Part shown: positions 1 to 10,305 of the stretch, piece by piece
How positions within the stretch are numbered: the first letter of the stretch is position 1
How the letters are laid out: every line of letters starts with the position of its first letter
Origin: Monodelphis domestica
Lineage: Eukaryota; Chordata; Mammalia; Didelphimorphia; Didelphidae
DNA: 64,000 nucleotides
Reading direction: 5' to 3'
Assembly (NCBI RefSeq): GCF_027887165.1
Contig: NC_077232.1
Coordinates: 17,483,755 to 17,547,754, forward strand
Notes under the pieces: generated by a model
The model's input: the letters and a program-made list of their open reading frames with translations, nothing else
Databases searched by the model: none
Told to the model about the DNA's origin: nothing
Position numbers and translations under genes: made by a program

Positions 1-99
1 CAAAGTGCTACCTTTTCCCATGAACATTCCTAATACAATCTGAAATATTTACTGTTTTTTAAGTGTATCATTTTCTACATAGTACAGTGAAAAGCAATG

Positions 100-275
100 A
101 TGACCTTAGAATTAGAAGGCTTGAGTTCAAATCCTAGCCCTGTTATTCTTTCCCTGGATGACCCTGGGCAAATTAGGTAACATCTCTGGGCTTCAGTATT
201 CTCATCTGTAAAATGAGGAGGTTGGATTAGGTGAGCTAAGATTCTTTCCAGCTCTATGACCCTATAACAGCACCT
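100..275 (+). repeat. MIR/THER-type CORE-SINE
   Basis: A degenerate SINE with the usual order of a tRNA-like B-box region (GAGTTCAAATCC), a CORE (TGACCCTGGGCAAA) and a tail (CTCATCTGTAAAATGAGG followed by TTCCAGCTCTATGA). Similar MIR-like copies recur throughout the window. Confidence 0.75.
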
Positions 276-558
276 GCCCCAGAGATTATTCCATTTGACT
301 CTGCATTTTGACAGGGTTCAAAGTCTCTAAGTCAAAAGAATACGTTTCTAACTTTGAATTTCTACCATTATGCATTTAGTGGGCATGATCATTGCTCAGA
401 GAAAAAATGGTATCCTGTTTTAAAAAAGAAAAAGATGGCATATATACATCAAGAACAAGCAGGCCTGATCTGTTTGGGGAAGGTGATTACTATTATCTCT
501 AAAGCTGCTACCAGCCTGTGCTTTCAGAGGTTTCTAGGTACTCGGAATCTCTTTGATT

Positions 559-581
559 GATTGATCAATCAATTGATGTCT

Positions 582-616
<35 letters not shown>

Positions 617-879
617 TTTGTTCATTCATTCATGCATTAATTTATTTATTCATTTATTCATTCGTTTATTTATTTATTTATTTTTGAACCCTTACCTTCT
701 GTCTTAGAATCAATACTGTGTATTGGTTCTAAGGCAGAAGAGTGGTAAGGGCTAGGCAATGAAGGTCAAGTGACTTGCCCAGGGTCACATAGCTGGGAAG
801 TATCTGAATCCAGATTTGAATCCAGGACCTTTCATCTCTTGGCCTGGCTCTCAATCCAATGATCTACCCAGCTGCCCCC
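559..879 (-). repeat. Marsupial CORE-SINE with expanded (TTTA)n tail
   Basis: A reverse-orientation copy of the main SINE of this window. The SINE body is about 685-879. On the plus strand its tail side lies next to a TTTA/ATTC-type microsatellite at about 581-683, which probably grew from the SINE A-tail. A perfect 12 bp target-site duplication, ATCTCTTTGATT, occurs at 547-558 and 880-891 and brackets both the microsatellite and the SINE, so they entered as one insertion. Confidence 0.9.
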
Positions 880-891
880 ATCTCTTTGATT

Positions 892-1349
892 TAGGTATGA
901 GTCAAACCCTTTCTTCCTTAACTAAACAGATACAAATCTAAAGTCTTTGTAGAAAAGCTATTCTTGATAAAAGTGCAGGGGAAAGAGTTTTGGATCTGAA
1001 GGCAGAGGTCCTGGTTTCAAATCTCATCTTTGCAGCTTACTAGCTTTTGGGCAAGTGATTTTATTTGGAATATTGCATTCATTTATGGAGACAACATTTC
1101 AGGGAGGATATTGTCAAGAGGTAAGATGGGATAGTGGAAAAGGAAGTGGGTTTGGAGTTCAATAATTTAGGTTCAAATAGCAATTTTATAACTTATTATC
1201 TATGTGACCTTGGGCAAATGACTCAACCCCTCCTTGCTTATTTATTTCCTTATGTGTAAAATGAGGACACTGGATTAAATGACTTCCAAGGTCCTTTCCA
1301 ATTCTCTATATATAATCTTATTATCCTAATATGGAGTGCAGGGCCAGGA
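892..1349 (+). repeat. Two MIR-like SINE remnants
   Basis: About 968-1065 and 1120-1325 each show a degenerate 'GGTTCAAAT...TGGGCAAGTGA' CORE-SINE pattern. The second continues into a TGTAAAATGAGGACACTGGATT tail-like segment (shown here in part: GTAAAATGAGGAC). No coding sequence is recognisable. Confidence 0.6.
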
Positions 1350-1745
1350 GATTATGATTATTACCCTGTAGAACGGAAGCACTGTCTTCAAGGTTTGTCA
1401 TAGGGAAGAGGGATAAGATTTATTCTGAGGAAGAAGGGTTTGACTTTTTTTTTTTGTTTGGGCTCAATGGGACAAATTTGGGATGATGGGCAGAAGTTAT
1501 AGGGAATCAGATTTGGGTTCAATGTAAAGAAAAACTACTTAGATCCCATTTGGTCTTTAGAGATACCAATGGATACGTGGAGAAATCTCTAGAACTAGAA
1601 GACACTGACCCCAGGAAACACTAGTTCACTTACTCTGAAACTATGCAAAAGTTAATGTTGAGGTTGTCAAAAATGGGGATTTAATCAGGTTGGGCCAGAT
1701 GCCCTCTGAAGTCCATTTCAACTCTGAGATTCTGGGGTCTCCCTT
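1350..1745 (+). repeat. CR1/L3-type LINE 3' remnant
   Basis: This resembles the 3' region of CR1/L3 LINEs: 'GGGTTCAATGTAAAGAAAAAC' in part, then a stretch ending in GGGCCAGATGCCCTCTGAAG and TCTGAGATTCTGG. It is old and interrupted, with no open reading frame. Confidence 0.5.
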
Positions 1746-2369
1746 TCCCTACCTGCACCACAGGTTCCTAATCTGTAAAATGAGGGACTTGGACAAGATG
1801 ACTTCTGAGACCCCTTCTAGCTCTAGGTTATTTACCCAAGGAAAAGCAAAAGAAAGCAAATGAAGTAACAAAGGAGAAAATGACAGAATTCTAGCACTGG
1901 AATCTTTGGAACCCATCTATTCCAACCTAGGTCTGAATGAGTAGTCTCTCTACGAGATATCTAAATTGTACATGGAAATAGAGTTTTAAATTATTATAAT
2001 TAGCCACAAATGGGCTGGCACAACTTTGAAAGGAGACAACTGACATTCACTTCTCATGTTGATTCTGTATGAACTCACTTTTAGGACTACAGCCCAATCA
2101 TTCCCCACTTTCAGTCCTCAGTCTCTTCTCCCTTTTATTCCCTTCTTTATTCTTCTTCTGTAGTTATGTTCTTAAAAAAAGAACAGAACCCCAAACAGTA
2201 GGAGGAGTGACATTAGAAACAAGCTGCTTTGATTCCCAAATCCAGCAGTAGATGAGTGAAAACCTGGGTTTTAAAATACAGTTTCTCTATCACCCAACAA
2301 ACATGGACTTCTCAGTTTGTGCCCAGCACCATAAGGGTATTTAGAGTGAGTTATAAACAAAGATATTTA

Positions 2370-2581
2370 GGGGGTAGCTAGTTGGCTCAGTGGATTAAGA
2401 GTCAGGCCCAGGGATGGGAGGTCCTGGATTCAAATCTGGCCTCAGACACTTCCTAGCTGTGTGATCCTGGGTAAGTCACTTAACCCCCATTGCCTAGCCC
2501 TTACCACTCTTCTGCCTTAGAACTAATACCCAGTATTGATTCTAAGATGGAAGATAAGGGCTTTAGAAAAAATAAAAATAA
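2370..2581 (+). repeat. Marsupial CORE-SINE, full length with TSD
   Basis: A full-length forward copy: a GGGGTAGCTAGTTGGCTCAG head with a pol III A-box-like segment, B-box-like GATTCAAATC, CORE, and the AGTATTGATTCTAAG tail ending in an A-rich run. The 17 bp duplication ATAAACAAAGATATTTA (2353-2369) recurs with one mismatch at 2582-2598. Confidence 0.93.
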
Positions 2582-2624
2582 ATAAACAAAGATGTTTAAG
2601 ACAAAGTCCCTGCCCTCATCACAG

Positions 2625-2820
2625 AAACTCTGACTCACAGGAAGTTAGACCTGGAAGAGAATTTAGAGATCATCTTCCCCAATTCTCATTTTTTCAGAGG
2701 AGAAAATGAGTCTCAGGGAAGTTAAATTTGCCCAAGACTAAGGAGGTAGTAAGTCACAGAGTGAGAACTTGAACTCATATCTTCTGCTTCTATGTATGGT
2801 TTTCTTCCCATTATACCATC
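2625..2820 (-). repeat. MIR-like SINE remnant
   Basis: A reverse-orientation MIR/THER pattern: TTTTTCAGAGGAGAAAATGA, then a degraded CORE (AAATTTGCCCAAGA) and GAACTTGAACTCATATCTTC. Degenerate and non-coding. Confidence 0.55.
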
Positions 2821-3149
2821 CTGTATTGGCATAGAGGTGGGGGATGAAAATAGTTCAAATAATAAAATAATCAGTCAACCGTAAGATCATCATAATTAAG
2901 AAGACTAATAACCCAAAGACTCACTAAAACCTTGTTCTTTGGGACCAAACCTAGACACATATGAAAGTCTTTTATGTTGAAGTCTTTGGAAGCATTTTAG
3001 TCCCAGATGGAGTCCAAGATGGACCCCCTCAATTGTGATCTATGGTTCAAAATGTCTTTCAAAGGAAGAGTTATTGTTCAAAACATAGTCATCTGGGTTC
3101 TCTTAGAGGGATTCCATTCTATAGCCAGTATGGAAGTGTTTGTACTCTA

Positions 3150-3610
3150 CCTCCACTTTCCTTCCATTGAGATCCTCCAAAGGGTCCAGAAACATAAAAG
3201 TGACACTTGTGCCTTGATACAGCCATATTTGGAATAGTAGGCTAATTTCTGGATACCACATTTTGGATATTGGTTTTTTTTTAACCCTTACCTTCTGCCT
3301 TAGAATCAATATTGTGTATTGGTTCCAAGTCAGAAGAACGGTAAGGGCTAGGCAATGGGGGTCAAGTGACTTGCCCAGGGTCACACAGCTAGGAAGTATC
3401 TGAGCCCAGGTTTGAACCCAGGACCTCCCATCTCTGGGCCTGGCTCTCATTCCACTGAGCCACTCAGCTGCCCCCTGGATATTAATATTAATAAGCTGGA
3501 AAAGATCTAGAGAACAAACAGAACAGGGAAAAATCTTAAGATCAAGGCATACAATCATCATAATGAACAATGTTTCATCAAGAGAAAGGATGTCTTAAGC
3601 CTTAGAGAAT
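3150..3610 (+). repeat. CR1/L3-type LINE remnant split by a SINE
   Basis: The flanks read through as one old CR1/L3-like element: ATTTGGAATAGTAGGCTAAT and TTTCTGGATACCACATTTTG on the left, then AATAAGCTGGAAAAGATCTA and GAGAACAAACAGAA on the right. The younger CORE-SINE at 3272-3475 interrupts it. Confidence 0.5.
3272..3475 (-). repeat. Marsupial CORE-SINE in a LINE remnant
   Basis: A complete reverse copy. The 8 bp duplication TGGATATT is at 3264-3271 and 3476-3483. It supplies part of a 155-codon minus-strand open frame that is not a gene. Confidence 0.9.
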
Positions 3611-3810
3611 TCTTTAGAGTCATGGATCCCTTGGGCAGTTTTGATGAAACTCATGGCCCCCCTTCTGAAAGTAATATTTTTACATGCGCAAACTAAAATA
3701 CACAGGATTGTGAAGGAAATTAACTATATTGAAATAAACTAATCAACATATTTTTAAACAGATGTGCAGAACCCCTTCAGGTTAAGAACCCCTGCCAGAG
3801 TGGTGACAAG
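3611..3810. repeat. Old interspersed element (unnamed)
   Basis: A sequence running from 'AGTCATGGATCCCTTGGGCA' to 'GGTTAAGAACCCCTGCC'. Similar end pieces occur near 16,890-16,950 and 57,570-57,840, which suggests an ancient dispersed element, possibly a non-autonomous DNA transposon. I cannot name the family. Confidence 0.35.
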
Positions 3811-4039
3811 ACAGCTGTCAAGTGTTGGAAAGACCTTCACATGTACAAGGGATTAAAATTGGTCTTCTTGTCTTCAGTGGGAAGAACTCAGAGCAACAAA
3901 TTGCAGAGGGACAAAGTTTTGACTTATTGTAAAGATATATTTCCTTAAAAATAAAAATGGCTGCCTGACAAACTCGGTGTACACCTTCATCAGAGGTTTT
4001 CAAGCCAAGTTTGGGTAAGTATCTTAATAATAGCTATGT

Positions 4040-4660
4040 CTAAAGAATGCTTTATAAATATTATCCTATTTGCTCCTCACAGCACCCTTGGGAGGGAGAG
4101 GTTATTAATATTCTCATTTTAAAGATGGGATAACTGAGGCAAGCAAAGGTTGTGACTTGTCCAGGGTCATAAAAGTTAAGTGTCTGAGGTCAGATTTGAA
4201 CACAAGTTTTCCTAACTCCAAGTCCACTGTGCCATCTGACTGACTAGATGACATGAATGCTGTAGTGAGTTTGTTTAGGTATGACTTGGACAAGATATCC
4301 CCTGAGGCCCCTTCCCACTAGAAAAATTTGTATTACTGAAAACATGGAACAAAAGAAAAGAAATCTCTACAAAGGAAAGAAATCTCTACAAAGCTTTCTG
4401 TAGAGATAATGGTAATAACACTAGAGATGAAGTGTGGTCTGGTGAATATAGCACTGCTCTTAGAGTCAAGAAAACTTGAGTTCAAGTCCCATCTCTGGCT
4501 GTGTGTCCCTGGTCAAGTCACTTAAAGTCTCAATGTCCCAGATATTCTATAAAACTAAAATTTACATAATAGATGACAAGCTCCATTGGTAGAGGGAGTT
4601 TCCTCAACAGACTGCCTTATATCAATAAAATCTTAGATTTGGTCCAAAAAGAAAAATATG
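4040..4660. repeat. Two MIR-like SINEs, opposite orientations
   Basis: About 4040-4245 is a reverse-orientation copy (CATTTTAAAGATGGGATAAC, then a CORE, then TTTGAACACAAGTTTTCCTA). About 4430-4660 is a forward copy (TTGAGTTCAAGTCCCATCTC, then a CORE). A 134-codon open frame at 4573-4977 begins in the tail of the forward copy and resembles no known protein. Confidence 0.55.
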
Positions 4661-5102
4661 CCATTAGCTTCACTAGCTCTCCTGTAGAGCATACAGATAT
4701 TATTACTATAGCTTTCTTTATGAGTCAATGTAAATATATAGAGTTGCTACTTAACTGTCAGAAGACACAAAGTTTAATGATCTCTTGGAAGACTGTGAAC
4801 TGCAATAGTGTGAGTAGACAGAGAGAACCTAAAGGAGCTCATTTCCAAAAGGAACTTTTTCATCTTTTATTTTGTGATAAAACATGGATAGAATCACTGA
4901 GAAACAACTTGAATTGGTATCCACCATACTTGAATGATGGACTTGGGTTTTTAGAATTGAGACGTTGGAAGTTATAATGTTGGTTGGTTCTGATTGTTCA
5001 CAATTGACACATAATTAATTATGTGTCTGTTTTATTGCTTGTTACACTTAATATCTTATGAGATTTGGTGAATATACAATGTATGTGTGTATAACATACA
5101 TA

Positions 5103-5164
5103 TGTAGACAGAGAAAGAGAGAGACAGAGTGAAATAGAGGGAAGAGAGAGAGAGAGACTGAGAG

Positions 5165-5222
<58 letters not shown>

Positions 5223-5313
5223 AGGGAGGGAGAAAGAGAGAGGGAGGGAGGGAGAGAGAGAGGGAGGGAGGGAGAGAGAGGTAGGGAGAGAGAGGGAGGG
5301 AGAGAGAGGGAGG

Positions 5314-5345
<32 letters not shown>

Positions 5346-5390
5346 GACAGAGAGAGCCAGAGAGACAGAGAGAGACAGACAGAGACAGAC

Positions 5391-5463
<73 letters not shown>
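5103..5463 (+). repeat. (GA)n-rich polypurine tract, 361 bp
   Basis: An almost unbroken purine strand of GAGA units with interspersed GGGA and GACA variants. The last ~65 bp (about 5400-5463) and about 5172-5214 are nearly pure GA. It creates two long minus-strand open frames of Ser-Leu repeats, which are low-complexity artefacts. Confidence 0.97.
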
Positions 5464-5467
<4 letters not shown>

Positions 5468-6375
5468 CCAAAACTTGTAAGGAAAAAAAGTTTCTTCAGT
5501 TTAGTAAATAAGCAAGATGTAATAAGCAAGTTTGGGGTCTCAGAGATAAGTAACTGATTCTGCAATTTTAGTAATTAAAGATAAAATATCAAAACATACC
5601 ACTTCATTGTCTTAGAATCTAAGATGACAAGAAAACTGAGGTATCTGTTAGATAAAGAAGTGAACACACATAAATGGGTTGACTCCAAACTCAAGCTATA
5701 AAACAATCTGCTTCTCTATAGAGTTTTATAGAAACTCTGTTAAGTAATAAGTGAAAATATTATTATCACAATGTAGCAAATGAAGAACCCAAGGTTCAGA
5801 GAGAGGATGTAACTGTGACATACTAAGAATTACATTCAACTAAAGCAAGTGGTATAGGAAGGACTTGAGCTCAGATTTTCTGATTCTTAACCCAGCACTC
5901 TTTCTAATTACTTTCAAGAAGCTGCTTGGTGGCTTTAGAATAGTCTGTACCAGTGACAGTGAACCTTTTAGAGACTTCATGCTTTGTCCCTCCCCCAGAC
6001 ACCTTGTGCTGTGCCCTGCCCCCTGTGCCTCATGCCCTGCTTGTCCCCCCAGAGACTCTGTGCCACCCTTGCCCCCTCACCATACTCCAGACAGGGAAGA
6101 AAGTGTTTCCATTAGGCTGCTGGACAGAGGTGCAGGTGAAGTGAAAAAATGTCCATAGTGTGATGACGGCTTGTGGGTCCACAAAGAGAACTCTGATTGC
6201 CCTTTTGGACATGTATTCCATAGGTTCACCATCACGAGTCTATACTTTGACAAATAATTTTGGTTCCCACTAAGGAAAGCTGAGAAGTGAATGGGAAGCA
6301 TGGGTTGGTGTGGTGGGATTAGAATTTTGAGATTTTCCTCTGCTCTTTCTTTCCTTCTTCCTTCCTTCCTTCCTT
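5464..6375. other. Intergenic, no gene seen
   Basis: A weak reverse MIR-like segment lies near 5,745-5,910. The C-rich stretch about 5,980-6,090 resembles nothing I recognise. There is no supported coding sequence or RNA gene. Confidence 0.5.
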
Positions 6376-6567
6376 TCTTTTTTAGCCCTTACTTTCTGTT
6401 TTTGAATCAATACTATGTATTAGTGCTAAGGCAGAAGAGTGGTAAGGGCTAGGCGTTCAGTGGCTTGCCCAAGTTCACAAAGTTAGAAAATGTCTGAGGC
6501 CAAATTTGAACCCAAGATCTCCCATTTCTAGGCCTGGCTCTCAATCCATTAAGCCTTCTAGTTCTCT
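6376..6567 (-). repeat. Marsupial CORE-SINE, diverged
   Basis: A reverse copy from the tail (TTTTAGCCCTTACTTTCTG) to the head (CTCTCAATCCATTAAGCCTT). It is noticeably more diverged than its neighbours and is preceded by a short TTCC microsatellite. Confidence 0.85.
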
Positions 6568-7521
6568 CAGCCCTTTATTCCTAAATAGTTTCCTGAAAAA
6601 ACATCCAGCATTTTAGAATCTCCAGATAATTCTCTTCAGATTCAAGGAGTCTGGAATCTATAAAATAAATAAAATGAACTGGATGTCCCGCCATGTTTCT
6701 TCCTGCTCTAATATTCTCAGTATCTTTGCTAAATGATGGAGAGCAGAGAAGTCCATATCAGCATGAAATCAAAATGCCTGTGTGTGAGAAGAAAGATAAA
6801 GTTATCCATTAACATTAATTTTGGACCTCTGTGACATATGCATTTCTCATAATGCCCAATTAACCCTCTAGTCCTTCCCAAAAGATGCTAAGGTAGCACC
6901 AGTAGCAGAGTCTGAACATCTGGATGATGCTTGGCAGAAAGTAAGTATCGACAATTCCCAATAAAATCCACCTCAAATTCAAATGTTTTGCTGTCAGCTC
7001 CAGCAATTAGGGACCTATTTTCTCATCCAGCAGAACTGCCTAGGGAGACATGCTGCTATGTTTTTCTCCTAAAGAAAATTCAAAGCTTTCCTTTAAGAAG
7101 ATGTGACATTTGTCTCTAGGGTTTCTATTTATAAAGGCTAAATCCCTCACACCAGAGCTGGAATCTGGCATAACTGTAGCTATTTTGAACCCATTAGGCT
7201 TTTAGGAGAATCCTGTTAGTCATTCATTGTGTTAGAATTACTCCGATAAGAACTCAGCCTCATTGTTGCTTGTGTATTTAACTTGAAAATATGCTGCGCC
7301 TAGATGTTGTCCTATTCGGATAGAAATAGATTATATTAAGGATAGGTTTGTAGATTTTTTTTTAGATTTCTATAACAGAATATTAAGGTTGCGAAGGACC
7401 TTGGAATTTGAACATAGATTCTGGAAAAGAACTTGGAAAATAGAACATAGAATATCAAAGTTGAATAGGACTATGGAACATAGAACACTGCATGTTAGAA
7501 CCGAAAGTGATCTTATAATTA
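6568..7521. other. Intergenic, no gene seen
   Basis: AT-rich sequence upstream of the olfactory receptor pseudogene. The repeated GAACATAGA/AATAGAACATAGAATAT phrases near 7,400-7,500 look like a degraded SINE-tail minisatellite. Any non-coding 5' exon of the receptor cannot be identified by eye. Confidence 0.4.
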
Positions 7522-7727
7522 TTATTATTATTTAAACTCCTACCTTACATTTTCAAATTAATACTGTGTATTGGTTCTAAGACAGAAGAGTGGTAAGGGC
7601 TAAGCAATGGGGGTTAAGTGACTTGCCCAGGGTCACACAGCTAGGAAGTGTCCGAGGCCAGATTTGAACCTAGGACCTCCCATCTCTAGGCCTGGCTCTC
7701 CATTCACTGAGCCACTCAGCTGCCCCC
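7522..7727 (-). repeat. Marsupial CORE-SINE with perfect TSD
   Basis: A complete reverse copy. The 14 bp duplication TGATCTTATAATTA is perfect at 7508-7521 and 7728-7741, indicating a fairly recent insertion about 270 bp upstream of the OR5AN1-like pseudogene. Confidence 0.94.
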
Positions 7728-7993
7728 TGATCTTATAATTAGATGTCCTAATTGAAGACTGCTAGTAATAAGAATCTAAGTATTTATGCAAAATTTTAAA
7801 ATAACTATAATATTAAAGTCTAGTTTTATATTCTAAGTTTTAATTAATCAACAAGTATTGATTGAAGCCATATGTGACCATTTATTCTTTCCCTTTCCTT
7901 ACTAATAATGGACAACAGTTGAATTGGGGAGTAATTATTGATCCCAAAGTCTCTTTCTCTTATTTCCTTGTAGATCTCAAGAGTGTCAAGCCA

Positions 7994-8924
7994 ATGGCTG
8001 GGGGAAAGAATAGCACAGCAGTAACCAGGTTCATCCTTTTGGGATTTTCAGACTATCCAAAATGCTATCTTTTTTGTGATATTCTTGGTGATCTACCTTG
8101 TGACCTTAACCTGGAACCTGTGCCTCATCACCTTGATTAAGGTGGACTCCCATCTCCACACACCCATGTACTTCTTCCTCAGCAATCTGTCCTTTCTTGA
8201 CATCTGCTATGTTTCTTCCACAGCCCCCAAGATGCTCTCAGATTTCTTCAAAGAGAAGAAGACCATCTCCTTTGGGGGCTGTACTGCTCAGTACTTCATC
8301 TTCTCTGGCATGGGACTGACCGAATGTTGCCTCCTGGCTGCCATGGCATATGATCGTTATGCTGCCATCTGCAACCCACTACTCTACACATCCATCATGT
8401 CTCCTACCCTCTGTGTGTGGATGGTAGTGGGATCATATTTGAGTGGATTCTTTGATTCCATGATCCAACTATGTTCTTTACTTCAACTCTATTTCTGTGG
8501 ACCAAATGTGATTGATCATTTTTTCTGTGATCTGCCCCAACTACTGGTCCTGTCCTGCTCTGATACCTTGGCCCTGCAGATCCTCAAGTTTGTGATAGCT
8601 GTGGTCTTTGGCTTGCTATCTGTCCTCATCATTATGGTTTCCTATGGTCATATTGTCGAGGCCATCCTGAAGATCAGCTCTGCCCAAGGTCGCTCAAAGG
8701 CCTTCAACACCTGTGCTTCTCACTTGATGGCCGTAACTCTGTTCTATGGCTCAGGTCTCTTCGTTTATATGCGTCCCAGCTCCAATGACTCCTTCAGCTA
8801 TGACAAGGTGGTATCTGTTTTCTACACAATGGTCATCCCCATGCTGAATCCTTTGATCTATAGCCTGAGGAACAAAGAGATCAAAGATGCACTGAAGAGA
8901 TGGGAGAAGAGAGTATTTGTCTAA
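7994..8924 (+). pseudogene. OR5AN1: OR5AN1-like olfactory receptor, frameshifted
   Basis: A class II odorant receptor (seven-transmembrane GPCR of olfactory cilia) that is no longer intact. The start ATG at 7994 opens with [20 protein letters not shown], including a usual N-terminal glycosylation site (NST). The frame is lost just after DYPK, at about 8060-8066. The rest continues in the +1-offset frame from [15 protein letters not shown] to the stop at 8922-8924. Family hallmarks in the second frame are [14 protein letters not shown] (TM2), [15 protein letters not shown] (TM3/IC2), KAFNTCASH (TM6) and [20 protein letters not shown] (TM7 to tail). Human OR5AN1, OR5A1 and the neighbouring receptor here all have eight residues between the TM1-proximal proline and the FLxIY motif. 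This copy has room for six codons plus one base, so a net 5-base deletion explains it. Wording close to human OR5AN1 (e.g. [12 protein letters not shown]) and a position beside MPEG1 support the name. Human OR5AN1 responds to musks; no ligand can be inferred here. An assembly error is possible but less likely for a 5-base change. Confidence 0.88.
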
Positions 8925-9644
8925 GAAGCATTTCCTAGGTATCTGAAGGGCTGGGACATGACTACCTTGGGCTTAGCGAGCTGTGTATGGGAAAGGAAAT
9001 CTCAATTGTTTCATCCCATATTTGACACTTTTGGCTACTTGCCTGATACTGTTCCACCATCAAAAACCAGGACTTGGGCAATCCTAGGATCTTCCCAGTG
9101 GTTTCTGAACCTAATATCAAATGGTGCTCAAGGGAAATGCCAAGATCTCTAGTGTTCTCAAAGAGCTTTTTATCTCTATCTCCCAACTCTGTCCCTTTTA
9201 TGGGTAGTAGTATTATTCACTCCTTTGTCAAGGGGATGGTCTATGTGATTGTGTTCAATAAGCCTCTTACAGCTCAAGCCCCCCTACACTGTGAAAACTC
9301 TACTTTTCTATCCTTGTGTTATTTCAGTGGGCCCTAATTCCTCGAAAATGGAGTGATGAAATCATAATATTATACTAGAATAGATTTGGAGCTGGAAGAA
9401 ACCTCAAGGGTCATCTAGTACAACATCCTTAAATGGGGAAACTGAGACACAAGAACGTCAAATAACTTGCCTAAGGTTAAACAGATACTTAGTGGAAGAA
9501 CACAAATTCAAATTCAGGTCTTCCACTCCAAATCCATAGTTCTTTACACTGAGTCATTTAAAAGAATATAGTCTTTTTTCCTACCCATAGAATCAAAAGG
9601 AATAAACTACAAATATATTTAAAAATTACTTTCTATATCTATGG
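8925..9644. other. Downstream of OR pseudogene; one MIR-like SINE
   Basis: Non-coding. A reverse MIR-like copy lies at about 9,355-9,570 (GGAGCTGGAAGAAACCTCAA, then AAATGGGGAAACTGAGACAC). Nothing else is recognisable. Confidence 0.5.
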
Positions 9645-10305
9645 ATCCTCTTAGAGCTGGGCATCCCAGAGAAAGGCCACAAATACATCTCAAACTCATT
9701 GGTTCTGTCAACATGGAATCTAAAAACCCCAAACTTGTAGCCTAGTAAGATCTGATGAACCCCAAGTTTTAGGACTATCTTGTAATTTGGAGACCCTAAA
9801 ATTTGTACTTGTTCCCTGTTCCTGTGAGAATCCACCCTGGAGGGAATCTCAGGCTAGCAGTTTCAGACTGAATAATGGACCCCAAGATAAAGACAATCCA
9901 CTTTAGGGGGACTAAGCCCAAGCCGAGTGACTCTAGTGCAATAGACAGTGTGTCAGTCTAGTAAGCTGAAGGTCCCAAGTTCGATCCTTGGAAGGAGGGT
10001 GTGATATACCTGGAGAGGCTTCTGGAGACAAGAAGAGCCACCTGGCTTGGGCTTAACTCCACCTCAAGTGGATTGTCTTTACCTTGGGGTCCATTATTCA
10101 GTCTGAAACTGCCAGCCTGTTTCCCTTCAGGATGTATTCTCACAGGAACAGGGAACAAGTGTAAATTTTGGGTCTTCAACTTAGAGGCTAGTCCTAAAAC
10201 TTGGTGGTCATCAGATCTTACTAGGCTGCAAGTTTGGGGTCTCTGGATTCCATTCTTTGACTGAGCAACAACCAGTGGGAGCTATAAATAAGCCCAGTGT
10301 AAGAG
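9645..10305. repeat. Large imperfect inverted repeat with tRNA-like loop
   Basis: The left arm at 9715-9923 matches the reverse complement of the right arm at 10044-10251 along its whole length, roughly 85-90% by eye. Long identical blocks include TTCCCTGTTCCTGTGAGAAT and TTTCAGACTGAATAATGGAC. Weaker pairing seems to continue outward to about 9645 and 10305. The 120 bp between the arms holds a tRNA-Thr-like sequence. The right flank contains AGCTATAAATAAGCCCAG, a TATA-like motif, so each arm could be the U3 part of an LTR in opposite orientation. The alternative is a foldback (MITE-like) element. No clear TSD was found. Confidence 0.85.
9927..9998 (+). pseudogene. tRNA-Thr(AGT)-like sequence, degenerate acceptor stem
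   Basis: It has an A-box match TAGTGCAATAG (9934-9944) and a B-box match GTTCGATCC (9979-9987) at tRNA-like spacing. The anticodon arm is TCAGT / CTAGTAA / GCTGA (9953-9969), giving anticodon AGT (threonine). The T arm CCAAG / TTCGATC / CTTGG is fully paired (9975-9991). The D stem would need G-U pairs, and the acceptor strands GTGACTC and AAGGAGG do not pair, so this is not a functional tRNA gene. It may be a tRNA relic or the head of a SINE, and it still carries pol III promoter boxes. Confidence 0.6.

Noticed and set aside
3103-3570. 155-codon minus-strand open frame
   Set aside because: Mostly translated SINE and LINE sequence.
4573-4977. 134-codon plus-strand open frame
   Set aside because: Starts in a SINE tail, AT-rich, no family resemblance.
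5019-5565. Two minus-strand open frames of 150 and 169 codons
   Set aside because: They translate the GA-rich microsatellite into Ser-Leu repeats; low complexity, no gene.
9927-9998. Functional tRNA-Thr gene
   Set aside because: Anticodon and T arms fold, but the acceptor stem does not pair and the D stem is all weak pairs.
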